Assembly (NCBI GenBank): GCA_002686055.1
Contig: NYZU01000008.1
Location: forward strand, 1-64,000
Source: Oceanospirillaceae bacterium
GTDB taxonomy: Bacteria; Pseudomonadota; Gammaproteobacteria; Pseudomonadales; Balneatricaceae
DNA: 64,000 nt
Direction: 5' to 3'
This document shows, piece by piece, positions 1-9,089 of the stretch (its first letter is position 1; every line of letters begins with the position of its first letter). The notes beneath the pieces were generated by a model that saw only the letters and a program-made list of their open reading frames with translations, did no database searches and had not been told where the DNA came from. The translations under genes were made by a program, and so were the position numbers.

Positions 1-485
1 GTTACAACGGCTGCCATTAACGCAAAACGTACCTCAAATAATAGCGTTCTAAAGGCCTGTATACGATTAGCACCTAGAGTTCTCGCCGTTTCTAATACCC
101 GTTGATCAGCCGCTTGAAAGGCACTTAAGCTCATGGCCACAAGGATTGGGAAACATAATATAATCTGGCCAATAACCATGGCTGGCTGGGTAAAAAGCAA
201 TTGATAATCACCCAAAGGCCCCGCCCGTGATAACAACATATAGAGCACTAAGCCAACAACAACTGTGGGTACTGCCAACAAACTATTGACAATGCTAATG
301 GCTATCCAGCGGCCTGGAAAACGATAATAAGCCAATACAAAACCGACACTTAGGGCCGGTATTAAGGCAATTAGTAACGCCGACAAAGACACGCTAAAAG
401 ACACGCCCACGATGCCCAATAAATTCTCATCGCCGCTAGCTAGTTGCGCAATCGCTTGAATTAATGTGTGCCAAAGTTCGTCCAT
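1..485 (-). CDS. tupB: Tungstate ABC transporter permease TupB (partial, C-terminus outside window)
   Basis: This is the inner-membrane permease of a TupABC tungstate importer, with its C-terminal part beyond the left edge. It is absent from the ORF track because it has no stop inside the window. Translation from the ATG at 485 begins MDELWHTLIQAIAQL and continues open for 161 codons. It shows hydrophobic membrane segments (around VSFSVSLSALLIALIPAL and VNSLLAVPTVVVGLVLYMLL) and the cytoplasmic loop of the ABC permease family (ETARTLGANRIQAFRTLLF, the EAA-like loop). The ATG has AAGG about seven bases upstream and lies 10 bases after the tupA stop, so the two are co-transcribed. The ATPase subunit TupC would be expected further left. 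The assignment rests on the partner tupA and the permease pattern. Confidence 0.85.
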   Translation of the reverse strand, partial: MDELWHTLIQAIAQLASGDENLLGIVGVSFSVSLSALLIALIPALSVGFVLAYYRFPGRWIAISIVNSLLAVPTVVVGLVLYMLLSRAGPLGDYQLLFTQPAMVIGQIILCFPILVAMSLSAFQAADQRVLETARTLGANRIQAFRTLLFEVRFALMAAVV

Positions 486-495
486 GGAGTCGCCT

Positions 496-1293
496 TTAAT
501 TACCAGCAGAAGGTACAAAAAGTACTTCGCCATTAATGCGGAAATCCGCAATGGCTGCCTGCCCCCTAGGACTGACTAACCATTGTTGAAAACGCCTACT
601 TAAATCGGCTTTTACATGGGGATGGCGTTGGGGGTTTACCAATATAACTTGATAAGGGTTTATCAGTAGAGGGTCAGCCTCTAAGACCACTTGCAAATCA
701 AGCCTATCACGCATGGCAATCCAAGTGCCGCGATCAGTTAAGGTATAAGCCTGCAGCTCAGAGGCCATTTGCAAAGTATGCCCCATACCCCGACCTGATT
801 CCATATAGCCAGGGAAACCTAATTCGGCCGGCAGACCACGCCATAATTGCAATTCTTTTTTGTGGGTACCAGAATCATCACCGCGCGATAAAAAGCGTTG
901 TTGTGCATCAGCTACGGCCTGTAACCCCTGCCCGACATCCTGCAAACCATATAACTTAGCAGGATCATGCTGAGGTCCGACAATAATAAAATCATTATGC
1001 ATAACGGCTAATGGCTGGATACCAAAACCCGCTGCAACAAATTCAGCTTCGGCTGCGGGAGCGTGGGTCATAACCAGATCAACGTCGCCATTTTCACCTA
1101 AGCGCAGGGCTTTGCCTGTGCCTACAGCAAGCACTTGGATTTCGGTTTCGCTAACCTGCCGAAAATGGCCTAATAAATGATCCAATAAACCCGAATTATA
1201 GGTACTGGTGGTGGTAGCAAGGCGAATACTATCTGCTTGTACTGGCAAGCTAAGAAAAATGGTAAGAGCAGGCCCTATAAACCAATTTTTCAT
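496..1293 (-). CDS. tupA: Tungstate-binding periplasmic protein TupA
   Basis: This is a periplasmic solute-binding protein of the TupA type, which captures tungstate (or, in relatives, molybdate) for the TupBC transporter. The N-terminus is a signal peptide (hydrophobic FIGPALTIFLSLP, likely cleavage after VQA). The mature protein starts with the TupA hallmark LATTTSTYNSGLL, whose TTTS stretch lines the oxyanion pocket, and later has the SRGDDSGTHKKE segment also typical of the family. At 265 residues it has normal length. It lies 15 bases after the aroC stop and just before tupB, so the reading order prmB, aroC, tupA, tupB suggests one transcript, although aroC has no functional link to tungstate. 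Tungstate versus molybdate preference cannot be read from sequence. Confidence 0.9.
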   Translation of the reverse strand: MKNWFIGPALTIFLSLPVQADSIRLATTTSTYNSGLLDHLLGHFRQVSETEIQVLAVGTGKALRLGENGDVDLVMTHAPAAEAEFVAAGFGIQPLAVMHNDFIIVGPQHDPAKLYGLQDVGQGLQAVADAQQRFLSRGDDSGTHKKELQLWRGLPAELGFPGYMESGRGMGHTLQMASELQAYTLTDRGTWIAMRDRLDLQVVLEADPLLINPYQVILVNPQRHPHVKADLSRRFQQWLVSPRGQAAIADFRINGEVLFVPSAGN

Positions 1294-1308
1294 GATAGTC
1301 TCAGGTCA

Positions 1309-2391
1309 CTAAATTAGTGGCACATCATGTGGCTGGCTGCCATGCTGACCACGCTGACGTAAGAAATGATCCATTAGGGTCAAGGCAACCATAGCTTCTG
1401 CAATAGGTGTAGCACGAATACCCACACAAGGGTCATGTCGCCCTTTAGTCACCACCTCAACGGGGTTACCATGAATATCAATGGATTGACCAGGTAAATG
1501 CAAGCTAGAAGTTGGTTTTAGAGCAATACGAGCAACAATATCTTGGCCACTGCTTATGCCCCCCAAGATACCGCCGGCATTGTTTGACATAAAGCCGTCT
1601 GGGGTCATTTCATCGCGGTGCTCGGTACCCGGTTGTTCGACGGCAGCAAAGCCAGCACCAATTTCAACACCTTTTACGGCATTAATACTCATTAGACCGT
1701 GGGCCAAATCAGCATCTAAACGGTCAAATACAGGCTCCCCTAAACCAGGTGCAACACCCGTGGCAATAACCGTAACCGCCGCACCAGCAGAATCCCCCGA
1801 TTTGCGCAGGGCATCCATAAAGTCAGCAAGTTCTGAAACCATTTCTGGCTGTCCACAAAAGAACGGGTTGTCATTAACAGTTTCTGGATTTGGGCAAGTT
1901 AAGGGAATAGGCCCTAATTGCGACAGATAACCATAAATATGAATTCCCTGCTGCGCTAAAAATTTCTTCGCAATGGCACCAGCCGCAACTCGCATAGCTG
2001 TCTCCCTCGCTGAGGAGCGACCACCGCCGCGATAATCTCTAACACCATATTTATGCATATAGGTATAGTCAGCATGGGCTGGACGAAATTGGTCTTTGAT
2101 ATTACCGTAGTCTTTTGAACGCTGGTCAGTGTTTTCAATCATTAGACCAATAGGTGTACCAGTAGTAACTCCTTCAAACACACCTGACAAAATTTTCACC
2201 CTATCAGCTTCACGACGTTGGGTGGTATGCCTTGAGGTACCTGGCTTACGACGATCCAAATCAACCTGCATATCGTCTTCAGATATGGGCAAACCAGCTG
2301 GACAACCATCAACAATGGCACCTATCGCCGGACCATGGCTTTCACCAAAGGTTGTCAGGGTAAATAATTTACCAAATGTATTGCCAGCCAT
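1309..2391 (-). CDS. aroC: Chorismate synthase
   Basis: AroC converts 5-enolpyruvylshikimate-3-phosphate to chorismate using reduced FMN, the last step of the shikimate pathway in the cytoplasm. The sequence has the family signatures FGESHG near the N-terminus, [18 protein letters not shown] in the middle and [16 protein letters not shown] near residue 275, and the usual length of about 360 residues. The track starts at a TTG five codons upstream. The ATG at 2391 ([10 protein letters not shown]) is preferred because AGGAAA lies six bases before it and homologues start there. prmB is upstream on the same strand, a neighbourhood common in gammaproteobacteria, and tupA follows 15 bases downstream. 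Confidence 0.97.
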   Translation of the reverse strand: MAGNTFGKLFTLTTFGESHGPAIGAIVDGCPAGLPISEDDMQVDLDRRKPGTSRHTTQRREADRVKILSGVFEGVTTGTPIGLMIENTDQRSKDYGNIKDQFRPAHADYTYMHKYGVRDYRGGGRSSARETAMRVAAGAIAKKFLAQQGIHIYGYLSQLGPIPLTCPNPETVNDNPFFCGQPEMVSELADFMDALRKSGDSAGAAVTVIATGVAPGLGEPVFDRLDADLAHGLMSINAVKGVEIGAGFAAVEQPGTEHRDEMTPDGFMSNNAGGILGGISSGQDIVARIALKPTSSLHLPGQSIDIHGNPVEVVTKGRHDPCVGIRATPIAEAMVALTLMDHFLRQRGQHGSQPHDVPLI

Positions 2392-2482
2392 AGTGTTTCC
2401 TATCAATTAAGCTCACTGACGCTGATTTATAAAATCAGTGTCAAAATAGTAGCTGAATTATAACTGATCCAGACTCAGTCTG

Positions 2483-3418
2483 TCAGCCGTCGTTAGCGCC
2501 TTTCACCATCAATTTAGACTGCCGCCAAGCAATAAAATCTTGTTGCCACTCACGGCATTGATCTGCAGTTAAGCAAAACACACCATTACCGCCATTCTCT
2601 AACTCTATCCATACAAATGGTACCTTAGGCAATTGTGCTCTTAAGGCCACCTCACTATTGCCAACTTCGATGACTAATAAGCCTTGTTCAGTTAACCAGT
2701 TAGCCGCCTCAGCTAATATAGTCGCTGTTAAAAGTAATCCGTCACTGCCTGATACCAAAGCCAACTCAGGTTCATGAGCAAATTCTGCCGGCATAGCAGC
2801 AAAATCTTTGGCATCGACATAAGGAGGATTACTAACTATCAAATCATATCGCGCCTGTTTTGGCAGGCTGGCATACACATCAGAGTCAAACACCTGTACT
2901 CTTTGTTGCAGATCATAGGCGGCAATATTTTGCTGTGCCAAGGCCAGTGCAGCAGGTGATATATCCACCATATCAACTTTAGGAATATCCATTTGCAAAG
3001 CCATCGCTATACCAATACAGCCACTGCCACAACAAATATCCAAAGCTCGCTCCGGGGTGATTGATAGCATTGGTGAGAAATCCGAAACAATTAACTCTGC
3101 TATGGGGGAACGAGGGATAATCACCTCCTCCGCTACGCCAAACTGCACCCCAGCAAACCAGGTATAACCCAGTAGATAAGGCAAAGGCACACGCTCATCA
3201 ATACGTTTTTTTAGCCATGCATAAAGCTGCTGCTGTTGGTCTTGCGTCAGAGTGTTTTGTAATACCTCAATATCACTATCCAGGGAAAGCTGACAAGCAC
3301 CAAGGGTAAGAAAAACGGCCTCGTCCCAAGCATTATCTGTGCCATGACCAAAAAACACCTCAGCATCGAGTAATGCTTGCTCGGTATCCTTAATCGCTTG
3401 TTCCACCGTAACTGTCAT
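2483..3418 (-). CDS. prmB: Ribosomal protein uL3 N5-glutamine methyltransferase
   Basis: PrmB methylates a glutamine side chain of ribosomal protein L3 using S-adenosylmethionine during 50S assembly. The C-terminal class I methyltransferase fold shows the SAM-binding loop ALDICCGSGCIGIA (residues about 145-158) and the substrate-glutamine motif SNPPYVD that marks the HemK/PrmB family. The N-terminal 100 residues are the helical domain typical of PrmB, and the LGYTWFAG and IIPRSPIAELI segments match PrmB better than PrmC. The length of 311 residues is normal. It is divergent from smrB, as in Escherichia coli, and precedes aroC by about 90 bases, which strengthens the PrmB rather than PrmC call. 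Confidence 0.95.
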   Translation of the reverse strand: MTVTVEQAIKDTEQALLDAEVFFGHGTDNAWDEAVFLTLGACQLSLDSDIEVLQNTLTQDQQQQLYAWLKKRIDERVPLPYLLGYTWFAGVQFGVAEEVIIPRSPIAELIVSDFSPMLSITPERALDICCGSGCIGIAMALQMDIPKVDMVDISPAALALAQQNIAAYDLQQRVQVFDSDVYASLPKQARYDLIVSNPPYVDAKDFAAMPAEFAHEPELALVSGSDGLLLTATILAEAANWLTEQGLLVIEVGNSEVALRAQLPKVPFVWIELENGGNGVFCLTADQCREWQQDFIAWRQSKLMVKGANDG

Positions 3419-3535
3419 ATTTTCCCCTAAGCAACTTACTGACTAAGGCTTATTTAGTGTGTCTAAAAAACGCCATTGTAAGCCATGCTATCTATGGTTA
3501 CCATTATGCTAATGTGAGGATAAAGTTTATACACC

Positions 3536-4108
3536 ATGTCTAATGATAATGATTTTAGTAAATTAGTTGGCGAAGTAACCCGTTTAAAGCCTTCAGGTCG
3601 CAAATACAATACTTATGCTCCTAATGATAGTGCCACTAATAAATCTGCACGCCGCGCGGCGGCAACGGCTACCACCCAGCAGGGTGCTGCACTTAGTGAC
3701 GAAGGCTTTGAATTATTAGCGTCGGAAGAAAGCCTGACTCACTATCGTCCAGGCCTAGATAGGGCTACTCTAAAGCGCTTACGACAAGGTCATTTTCGTC
3801 CTGCAGCGACATTAGATTTGCATGGACTCAATGTGGAGCATTCTCGCGACCAAGTATGGTGGGCCATTCAAGAAGCGTTAAAACATAATGATCGTTGTAT
3901 ACGCATTGTGCATGGTAAAGCTGGTACTGGCTATCGCGATGAAAAAGGCGATTTGCAGGATATGGGCACAGCATTAATCAAATCCCATGTTAGTCATTGG
4001 CTACAGCAAATAGAAACAGTGATGGCATTTTGTTCAGCGCAACCAAAAGATGGCGGCACAGGTGCCGTTTATGTACTATTAAAAAAACAGCCTAAAACTA
4101 AAGATTAA
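3536..4108 (+). CDS. smrB: Smr-domain ribosome rescue endonuclease SmrB
   Basis: This is a 190-residue protein with a C-terminal Smr domain, shown by TLDLHGLNVEHSRDQV (residues about 98-113, carrying the DLHG motif) and IVHGKAGTG. The N-terminal half is polar and probably disordered, as in SmrB/YfcN. In E. coli SmrB cleaves mRNA between collided ribosomes and feeds them into rescue. That role is inferred here from the domain and from the divergent prmB neighbour, the same arrangement as in E. coli. The start ATG has GAGGAT about 15 bases upstream, farther than usual, so translation may be weak. No partner gene is seen. Confidence 0.88.
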   Translation: MSNDNDFSKLVGEVTRLKPSGRKYNTYAPNDSATNKSARRAAATATTQQGAALSDEGFELLASEESLTHYRPGLDRATLKRLRQGHFRPAATLDLHGLNVEHSRDQVWWAIQEALKHNDRCIRIVHGKAGTGYRDEKGDLQDMGTALIKSHVSHWLQQIETVMAFCSAQPKDGGTGAVYVLLKKQPKTKD

Positions 4109-4218
4109 ATCATATAAAAGCTGATTTAATATTAGGAAAAAACATAGCCAACCTTTACCTTTGATGCCAGTTACAGTATTGTGCGGCCCTTATTTCGAGG
4201 ATTATTTTGGGATTAATC

Positions 4219-4761
4219 ATGGAACAAGCATTTGCAAAAATCATTTCAGCTATTGGGGAAGATTTAGACCGCCCAGGTCTACAAGACACACCTAAAAGAG
4301 CAGCAAAAGCATTTGAATTTTTAAATAATGGTTACAGTAAAAGTTTAGATGAAGTAATCAACGGAGCACTCTTCCCCTCTGATAATGAAGAAATGGTCAT
4401 TGTTAAGGATATTGAACTCTATTCCCTATGTGAGCACCATCTTTTACCCTTTATTGGCAAATGTCATGTGGCCTACCTGCCTTCTGGCAAAGTATTAGGT
4501 TTATCAAAGGTTGCGCGAATTGTGGACATGTTTGCTCGTCGCTTGCAGATTCAAGAAAATATGACCAAGCAGATTGCCGATACTATTATGCAAGTGACCG
4601 ATGCTAAAGGTGTTGGTGTGGTGATCGAAGCACAGCATATGTGTATGATGATGCGGGGTGTGCAAAAACAAAATGCGAATATGAAAACCTCTGTATTGCT
4701 GGGTAAGATGCGTGAAGATGCTCGTACCCGAGCTGAGTTTTTAACCCTTATCACTTCTTAA
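4219..4761 (+). CDS. folE: GTP cyclohydrolase I
   Basis: FolE hydrolyses GTP to 7,8-dihydroneopterin triphosphate, the first step of folate (and pterin) synthesis. It is a cytoplasmic homodecameric zinc enzyme. Zinc ligands are visible as the Cys and His of [11 protein letters not shown] and the Cys of [11 protein letters not shown], and the [17 protein letters not shown] and [10 protein letters not shown] segments are conserved. About 180 residues is a short but normal FolE. The track starts at TTG 4207, which has AGG six bases upstream. I prefer ATG 4219 (MEQAFAKI), but the sequence does not settle this. A strong 10-bp hairpin follows the stop. Folate supply fits the one-carbon genes elsewhere in the window, but there is no direct linkage. 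Confidence 0.96.
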   Translation: MEQAFAKIISAIGEDLDRPGLQDTPKRAAKAFEFLNNGYSKSLDEVINGALFPSDNEEMVIVKDIELYSLCEHHLLPFIGKCHVAYLPSGKVLGLSKVARIVDMFARRLQIQENMTKQIADTIMQVTDAKGVGVVIEAQHMCMMMRGVQKQNANMKTSVLLGKMREDARTRAEFLTLITS

Positions 4762-4775
4762 GTTCACTTAGTGAC

Positions 4776-4802
4776 CAGACTCTGTATTATCAACAGAGTC
4801 TG
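4776..4802. terminator. Hairpin between convergent folE and hydrolase genes
   Basis: There is a perfect 10-bp inverted repeat, CAGACTCTGT and ACAGAGTCTG, with a 7-base loop, 15 bases after the folE stop and just before the 3' end of the convergent hydrolase gene. It lacks a clear T-run on either strand, so it may be a bidirectional transcription barrier or an mRNA 3'-end stabiliser rather than a classical terminator. Confidence 0.5.
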
Positions 4803-4815
4803 CTATGCATCGTTG

Positions 4816-5706
4816 TTATGCCCTCTGCAGTAGCAACTCTATTAATATTTCTGCACACTTAACCGCCTGATTTTCCATATGCATATGATGGCCACCCTGT
4901 AAGGCAATCCAAGTTAAGTGAGTCACCGCCTGAGCTCTTATTTGAAAAGCTTTATTGGTTTGCAAGTCATCGCCTACCACTAAGGTAACAGGACATGATA
5001 AAGCGGCTAATATGGCTTGCACCTGCTCCTCACTAAAACGTACTGGAGAAGGCAATGTGGCGCGTCGATCTGAGCGCCAAATAAAACCGTCTTCGGTAGA
5101 TTGAATAGCCCTTTCAACTAATAAGCTTGCAGCAGACTCCTGCACACTAAACCTACTACTCATACGAGCTTTAATGGCCGTTTCAAGAGACGCTATGACC
5201 TTTGGTTTGCGCTGTTGTTGTTGCAGTTGCGCAGTAACGGCTTGTTGCAGCTGTAGAGGCGTTTCTGCAACTGGCCCAGATAAAGGGCCTAGGGCTTCAA
5301 TGGCAAAAATGGACACTACCTTATCAGGTAGCACATTAGCCACCAAAGGCGCTACACAGGCACCCATAGAGTGGCCTAGCAAGATGATTTTATCTAGGCC
5401 TTTAGCTTCAATAAATTGAACTACGTCGATAGCATAGTCCCAGATAGTATAAAAACAGCCAGCTGGGCGATGAAAACTATGGCCATGACCAGCAAAGTCT
5501 AATGCATAAAAATCGACTTTCCTTGGGATATCTTGCTGCATTAGATGCTTAAGCATAGGAGTAAAGCTAGCACTGTTATCTAACCAACCATGCATAGCCA
5601 CAATACTCAGTTCATGCTCAGATTCACCAAAAGCACAATACTGATAGCTCAAATCACCTTGGCTTACAGCCTGTTTATTAAACGCCTGCCACAGGGGTTT
5701 AGACAT
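4816..5706 (-). CDS. Alpha/beta-fold hydrolase
   Basis: This is a cytoplasmic alpha/beta hydrolase of unknown substrate. Visible features are the oxyanion region VAMHGWLDNSASF, the nucleophile elbow LLGHSMGAC (GHSMG, catalytic Ser), a cap-like middle region, and the C-terminal His in LQGGHHMHME. The length is 296 residues from ATG 5706. The track start 12 codons earlier lies inside sixA. The ATG at 5706 has GGAG about ten bases upstream and overlaps the sixA stop by eight bases, indicating translational coupling. It is the last gene of the minus-strand run gpsA, DUF4389, sixA, hydrolase. A lipase or esterase annotation is common for this position in Pseudomonas relatives, but the substrate cannot be read here. 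Confidence 0.85.
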   Translation of the reverse strand: MSKPLWQAFNKQAVSQGDLSYQYCAFGESEHELSIVAMHGWLDNSASFTPMLKHLMQQDIPRKVDFYALDFAGHGHSFHRPAGCFYTIWDYAIDVVQFIEAKGLDKIILLGHSMGACVAPLVANVLPDKVVSIFAIEALGPLSGPVAETPLQLQQAVTAQLQQQQRKPKVIASLETAIKARMSSRFSVQESAASLLVERAIQSTEDGFIWRSDRRATLPSPVRFSEEQVQAILAALSCPVTLVVGDDLQTNKAFQIRAQAVTHLTWIALQGGHHMHMENQAVKCAEILIELLLQRA

Positions 5707-6160
5707 GAGCAAGAGTCTCCAATTGCATACACTGGCGGGCAAATACTGAACCCGATAATACGGCTATTGAAGCTGGCATCATGGGTTCACCGGCAAATAT
5801 ATCACCATCACAAAAGTAGCCAATAAGGCTGCTTATTAGAGGTTGATGGGTTACCAGTATGGTATCAACTTGAGGCAGACTAAGTAAAAGTTCTTGTACA
5901 GTCTCACATTGACCGTCAGGTGTGATGTTATTATTTAGGGTCATAGCTCCCAGATAACCTAAATATTCTTGCAGCAAAGCACTTGTTTGCTGAGTTCTTA
6001 AATAAGGACTAACAAGTAATTGCTCAAAGCCCTGCCAATCAATTGCCTTATTATTTGCTTGCTGTATCACCTGCTGTTGACCATATTCAGTCAAAGGCCG
6101 TTGGCTGTCTGCAGCGGCTTGCCAAGACGCTTCGCCATGACGCATAAGTAAAAGACGCAT
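5699..6160 (-). CDS. sixA: Phosphohistidine phosphatase SixA
   Basis: This is a small histidine-phosphatase-superfamily protein of 153 residues. It has the catalytic RHG motif at the N-terminus (LLLMRHGEASW) and the second catalytic His in ILVTHQPLISS. SixA removes phosphate from phosphohistidine on proteins such as ArcB or the nitrogen PTS in E. coli, and a similar role is inferred. The gene overlaps the downstream hydrolase by eight bases and follows a DUF4389 gene and gpsA, the same company it keeps in Pseudomonas. Confidence 0.92.
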   Translation of the reverse strand: MRLLLMRHGEASWQAAADSQRPLTEYGQQQVIQQANNKAIDWQGFEQLLVSPYLRTQQTSALLQEYLGYLGAMTLNNNITPDGQCETVQELLLSLPQVDTILVTHQPLISSLIGYFCDGDIFAGEPMMPASIAVLSGSVFARQCMQLETLAHV

Positions 6161-6283
6161 ATGTTAAGCTCAAAAATGTTGATTACCAGATTGCATACCT
6201 ATAAGAAATAGCATTTTACTTTACTATCAATGCCATTTAGCAATGCCATTTAGTCAGTGACAATTAGCCTTGCATACAAGCGA

Positions 6284-6607
6284 TCAATCATCAGGTGTTA
6301 GATCACTATGCTTGTCTTCGGCCATAGGTTTTGATGCAGCCGTTGGCCAATCATTAAAGGGAAAAGGCTTCTGTTCTGTTTGATAAATTAAGAATTGATA
6401 ACTTTGCAAAATAAAGGTTGCCAAGCTACTGCTAAAGGCATAGATTTCAGCCTGTAAATTACCACTGAACAAGCGATAAACAAACTGTACTAGGATTAAT
6501 AAAGTCAAAATAGACACTGCGATTTCAGCCAAAACCAAAAACAACAGCATAAATACCAAACGTAACCAAAAAGCTTCAGAGGTAAGATTTTTTAAAAATG
6601 CCTGCAT
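6284..6607 (-). CDS. DUF4389 membrane protein
   Basis: This is a short protein of 107 residues from ATG 6607 with a long hydrophobic stretch (LRLVFMLLFLVLAEIAVSILTLLILVQFVYRLF, one long or two short membrane segments). A family-like FSSSLATFILQSYQFLIYQTEQKPFPF segment follows, with an acidic tail. That layout matches DUF4389 proteins, which sit beside gpsA and sixA in related genomes. The track begins at a TTG seven codons upstream, but the ATG with GAGAA just before it is more likely. No function is established for the family. Confidence 0.78.
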   Translation of the reverse strand: MQAFLKNLTSEAFWLRLVFMLLFLVLAEIAVSILTLLILVQFVYRLFSGNLQAEIYAFSSSLATFILQSYQFLIYQTEQKPFPFNDWPTAASKPMAEDKHSDLTPDD

Positions 6608-6687
6608 ATGATTAATTCTCGTAAACAATTATTTCAATAACCCTGTGTTACACAAAATAGCCATAACACGCTGTTGCAGTAACTACC

Positions 6688-7710
6688 TTAACTGCGTTGC
6701 AACACAAACTCAACGTCAGAATTTTGATCCCGCCCCATCAACAGTGTCACCATTGATTTGGCTTCAGCGCCCTCATAAACTAATGCATAGAGGGCATCTA
6801 CTAAAGGCATATTTAAAGCCAATTTTTCGGCTTGCTGTTTAACTAGTGACAAGGTGTTCACACCTTCTGCCACTTCGCCCAATTCCTCAATTGCTTGAGC
6901 CAAACTTTTGCCTTGCCCAAGGGCATAACCCACCCGATAGTTACGACTTAAAGGGGAATTACAGGTCACAATCAGATCACCCACACCCGCTAAGCCCAAA
7001 AATGTTAACGGGTTAGCGCCCATTTGCACGGCCAGACGACTCATCTCAGCTAGACTTCGCGTCATTAGCATACTACGGGTATTTTCACCCATATTCATGG
7101 CCGCACTCAAGCCGGCAGCAATAGCATAAATATTTTTAAGGGCCCCACCTAATTCCACACCATAACGGTCATTACTGGCATATACCCGAAAGTAGGTACA
7201 CTGCAATAAATCTTGCAGGCGTTGACGTAAATCCTGATTTTCACTGGCAATCACTGTGCCTGCTAAATGTCTGGCGGCAATTTCTTTAGCTAAATTAGGT
7301 CCAGATATTACGCCTAATGGATTATTAGGAAAATACACTTCTAGCACTTGGCTCATTAACAGAAAGTGCTCTGGCTCTATACCTTTGGTAGTGGTAACTA
7401 GATACTGCTCAGGCTTAATATGGTCTTTAACTTGATCTAAAACACTGCGAAACACTTTACTGGGAACAGAAAACAAGATGGTATCTGCTGCGGCAATGGC
7501 CGCTGGTAAATCAGTACTTATTTGTAAGTCTGAGTGTAGATGGTAATTAGGCAGGTAGCGCTCGTTGATGCGTTTATGCAGCATATTATGCGCTTGCTGC
7601 TCATCGCGTACCCACAAACAGCTGGGATAGCCATTTTCAGCAACAATATTAGCAAGTACAGTACCAAAACTACCCCCACCAATAACCAACACGCGGTGTT
7701 GACTTGTCAT
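6688..7710 (-). CDS. gpsA: NAD(P)H-dependent glycerol-3-phosphate dehydrogenase
   Basis: GpsA reduces dihydroxyacetone phosphate to sn-glycerol-3-phosphate for phospholipid synthesis in the cytoplasm. The Rossmann nucleotide loop is VIGGGSFGTVLAN at residues about 8-20, the substrate region is GVISGPNLAKEIA, and the catalytic Lys sits in GGALKNIYAIAAG. The length of 340 residues is normal. The track start is 12 codons early. ATG 7710 (MTSQHRVLV) has GGAAGAG about five bases upstream and begins one base after the upstream helicase stop, so the two are tightly coupled. Confidence 0.97.
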   Translation of the reverse strand: MTSQHRVLVIGGGSFGTVLANIVAENGYPSCLWVRDEQQAHNMLHKRINERYLPNYHLHSDLQISTDLPAAIAAADTILFSVPSKVFRSVLDQVKDHIKPEQYLVTTTKGIEPEHFLLMSQVLEVYFPNNPLGVISGPNLAKEIAARHLAGTVIASENQDLRQRLQDLLQCTYFRVYASNDRYGVELGGALKNIYAIAAGLSAAMNMGENTRSMLMTRSLAEMSRLAVQMGANPLTFLGLAGVGDLIVTCNSPLSRNYRVGYALGQGKSLAQAIEELGEVAEGVNTLSLVKQQAEKLALNMPLVDALYALVYEGAEAKSMVTLLMGRDQNSDVEFVLQRS

Positions 7711-7711
7711 A

Positions 7712-9043
7712 TTACTCTTCCAGAAGTTTTTCGGGGACAGGCTCACAGTGAATGGGTTTACCCAGTAAAGCCTCTAAATCAGGTAATAAGAATGCATCAT
7801 CTTCCGAGGCAAAGCTAATTGCCATACCTGAAGCCCCTGCACGCCCTGTGCGGCCTATGCGATGTACATAGTCTTCCAATTCCTCTGGCAAGTCATAGTT
7901 AAATACATGACTTACGCCATCTACATGAATGCCTCGCCCAGCAACATCTGTAGCCACCATGACTGGGGTTTCACCGGTGCGAAAACGCTCTAAAGTCTTA
8001 ACCCGTTTCTGTTGTGCTACTTCGCCAGATAGCAAAGCACTAGCAATACCGTCTCTCTGCAATCGTTCAGCCAGTTCACGGGTCACATGACGACGATTAG
8101 CAAACACAATGGCACGCTCAATATTGCCGTCCTTTAAACTGTTTAGAAGAACCCGGTATTTATCAAAGGAAGAGACTGACAAGAAACGTTGGTCAACAGT
8201 TTCAGCAGCCAAGTTCTCTGGCTCAATTTCAATATGCACAGGCTCAAAAGTCCATTGCTCAGCCAAACGTAAAATTTGCTCAGAGAAAGTGGCGCTAAAT
8301 AATAATGTCTGTCGATCCTGTTTCTTTGGTGTCTGCCGGATAATTGCTCTTACATCAGGAATAAAGCCCATGCTTAGCATACGGTCTGCTTCATCCAGTA
8401 CCAAGGTTTCTACTTCACGTAAATTAACATGCCCGCGGCGACAAAAATCCAACAAACGGCCAGGGGTAGCGACCATAATATCCACATGCCCTTTGCGTAA
8501 TTGCCGCTGCTGAACCTCAAAGTCCATTCCTCCGACTAACTGCCGCACACGCACATCGGTAAATTGAGTAAGTTGATCGGCATCACTGGCTATTTGCATA
8601 ACAAGTTCCCGGGTCGGCGCTACAATTAAAGCCCGCGGGGTACCCAAGCGACGTGGTCCTTGAATAGGAAAATCCAGCAGATCAGTAATAATTGAGATTA
8701 AAAATGCCGCCGTTTTACCAGAACCCGTTTGCGCCTTACCGGTTATATCCATACCCTGCAAAGACTCTGGCAAGGTCAAAGCCTGAATCGGACTACAGTA
8801 TTGGTAACCTTGAGCTTGCACACCTTGCATCACCTCATCGGGTAAGTCTAGGTCATGAAAGCGTAATTTGCCCTCTGCTTGCGGCACTTGAAAATCCTCA
8901 AGTGTCCAGTCTTCGAGTTGACTTTTGGCTTGTCGTGGAGAACTCTTCGGCTTACTTTTTTTGGCCTGAGGACTACCTTCTGGGTGGTTTTGTAGTTGCA
9001 AAATCGAGATCCAAATTGATGGGCATTTACCAGTCTTTGGCAC
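7712..9043 (-). CDS. rhlB: DEAD-box ATP-dependent RNA helicase, RhlB-like
   Basis: This is an RNA helicase with all DEAD-box motifs in order: Q motif YQYCSPIQALTLP, Walker A AQTGSGKTAA, PTRELV, TPGRLLDF, LDEADRM, SAT in LLFSATF, and HRIGRTGRAG near residue 395. The N-terminus is lysine- and serine-rich. RhlB unwinds RNA for the degradosome in E. coli, and RhlB is the best match by overall pattern but RhlE-like alternatives are possible. The start is uncertain: the listed GTG has no good ribosome-binding site, and an out-of-frame ATG 22 bases downstream opens a 17-codon frame. It is followed by gpsA after one base. Confidence 0.82.
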   Translation of the reverse strand: MPKTGKCPSIWISILQLQNHPEGSPQAKKSKPKSSPRQAKSQLEDWTLEDFQVPQAEGKLRFHDLDLPDEVMQGVQAQGYQYCSPIQALTLPESLQGMDITGKAQTGSGKTAAFLISIITDLLDFPIQGPRRLGTPRALIVAPTRELVMQIASDADQLTQFTDVRVRQLVGGMDFEVQQRQLRKGHVDIMVATPGRLLDFCRRGHVNLREVETLVLDEADRMLSMGFIPDVRAIIRQTPKKQDRQTLLFSATFSEQILRLAEQWTFEPVHIEIEPENLAAETVDQRFLSVSSFDKYRVLLNSLKDGNIERAIVFANRRHVTRELAERLQRDGIASALLSGEVAQQKRVKTLERFRTGETPVMVATDVAGRGIHVDGVSHVFNYDLPEELEDYVHRIGRTGRAGASGMAISFASEDDAFLLPDLEALLGKPIHCEPVPEKLLEE

Positions 9044-9089
9044 GGAGTATAGAGCCTTTGTAGCTGGTATACAAATCTAACCCAAAAGC

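Noticed and set aside
1556-1930. 124-residue plus-strand ORF inside aroC
   Set aside because: Antisense shadow of aroC with no start signal and no family features.
8109-8513. 134-residue plus-strand ORF inside the helicase gene
   Set aside because: Shadow of the DEAD-box coding frame; composition biased to Ser/Arg/Lys.
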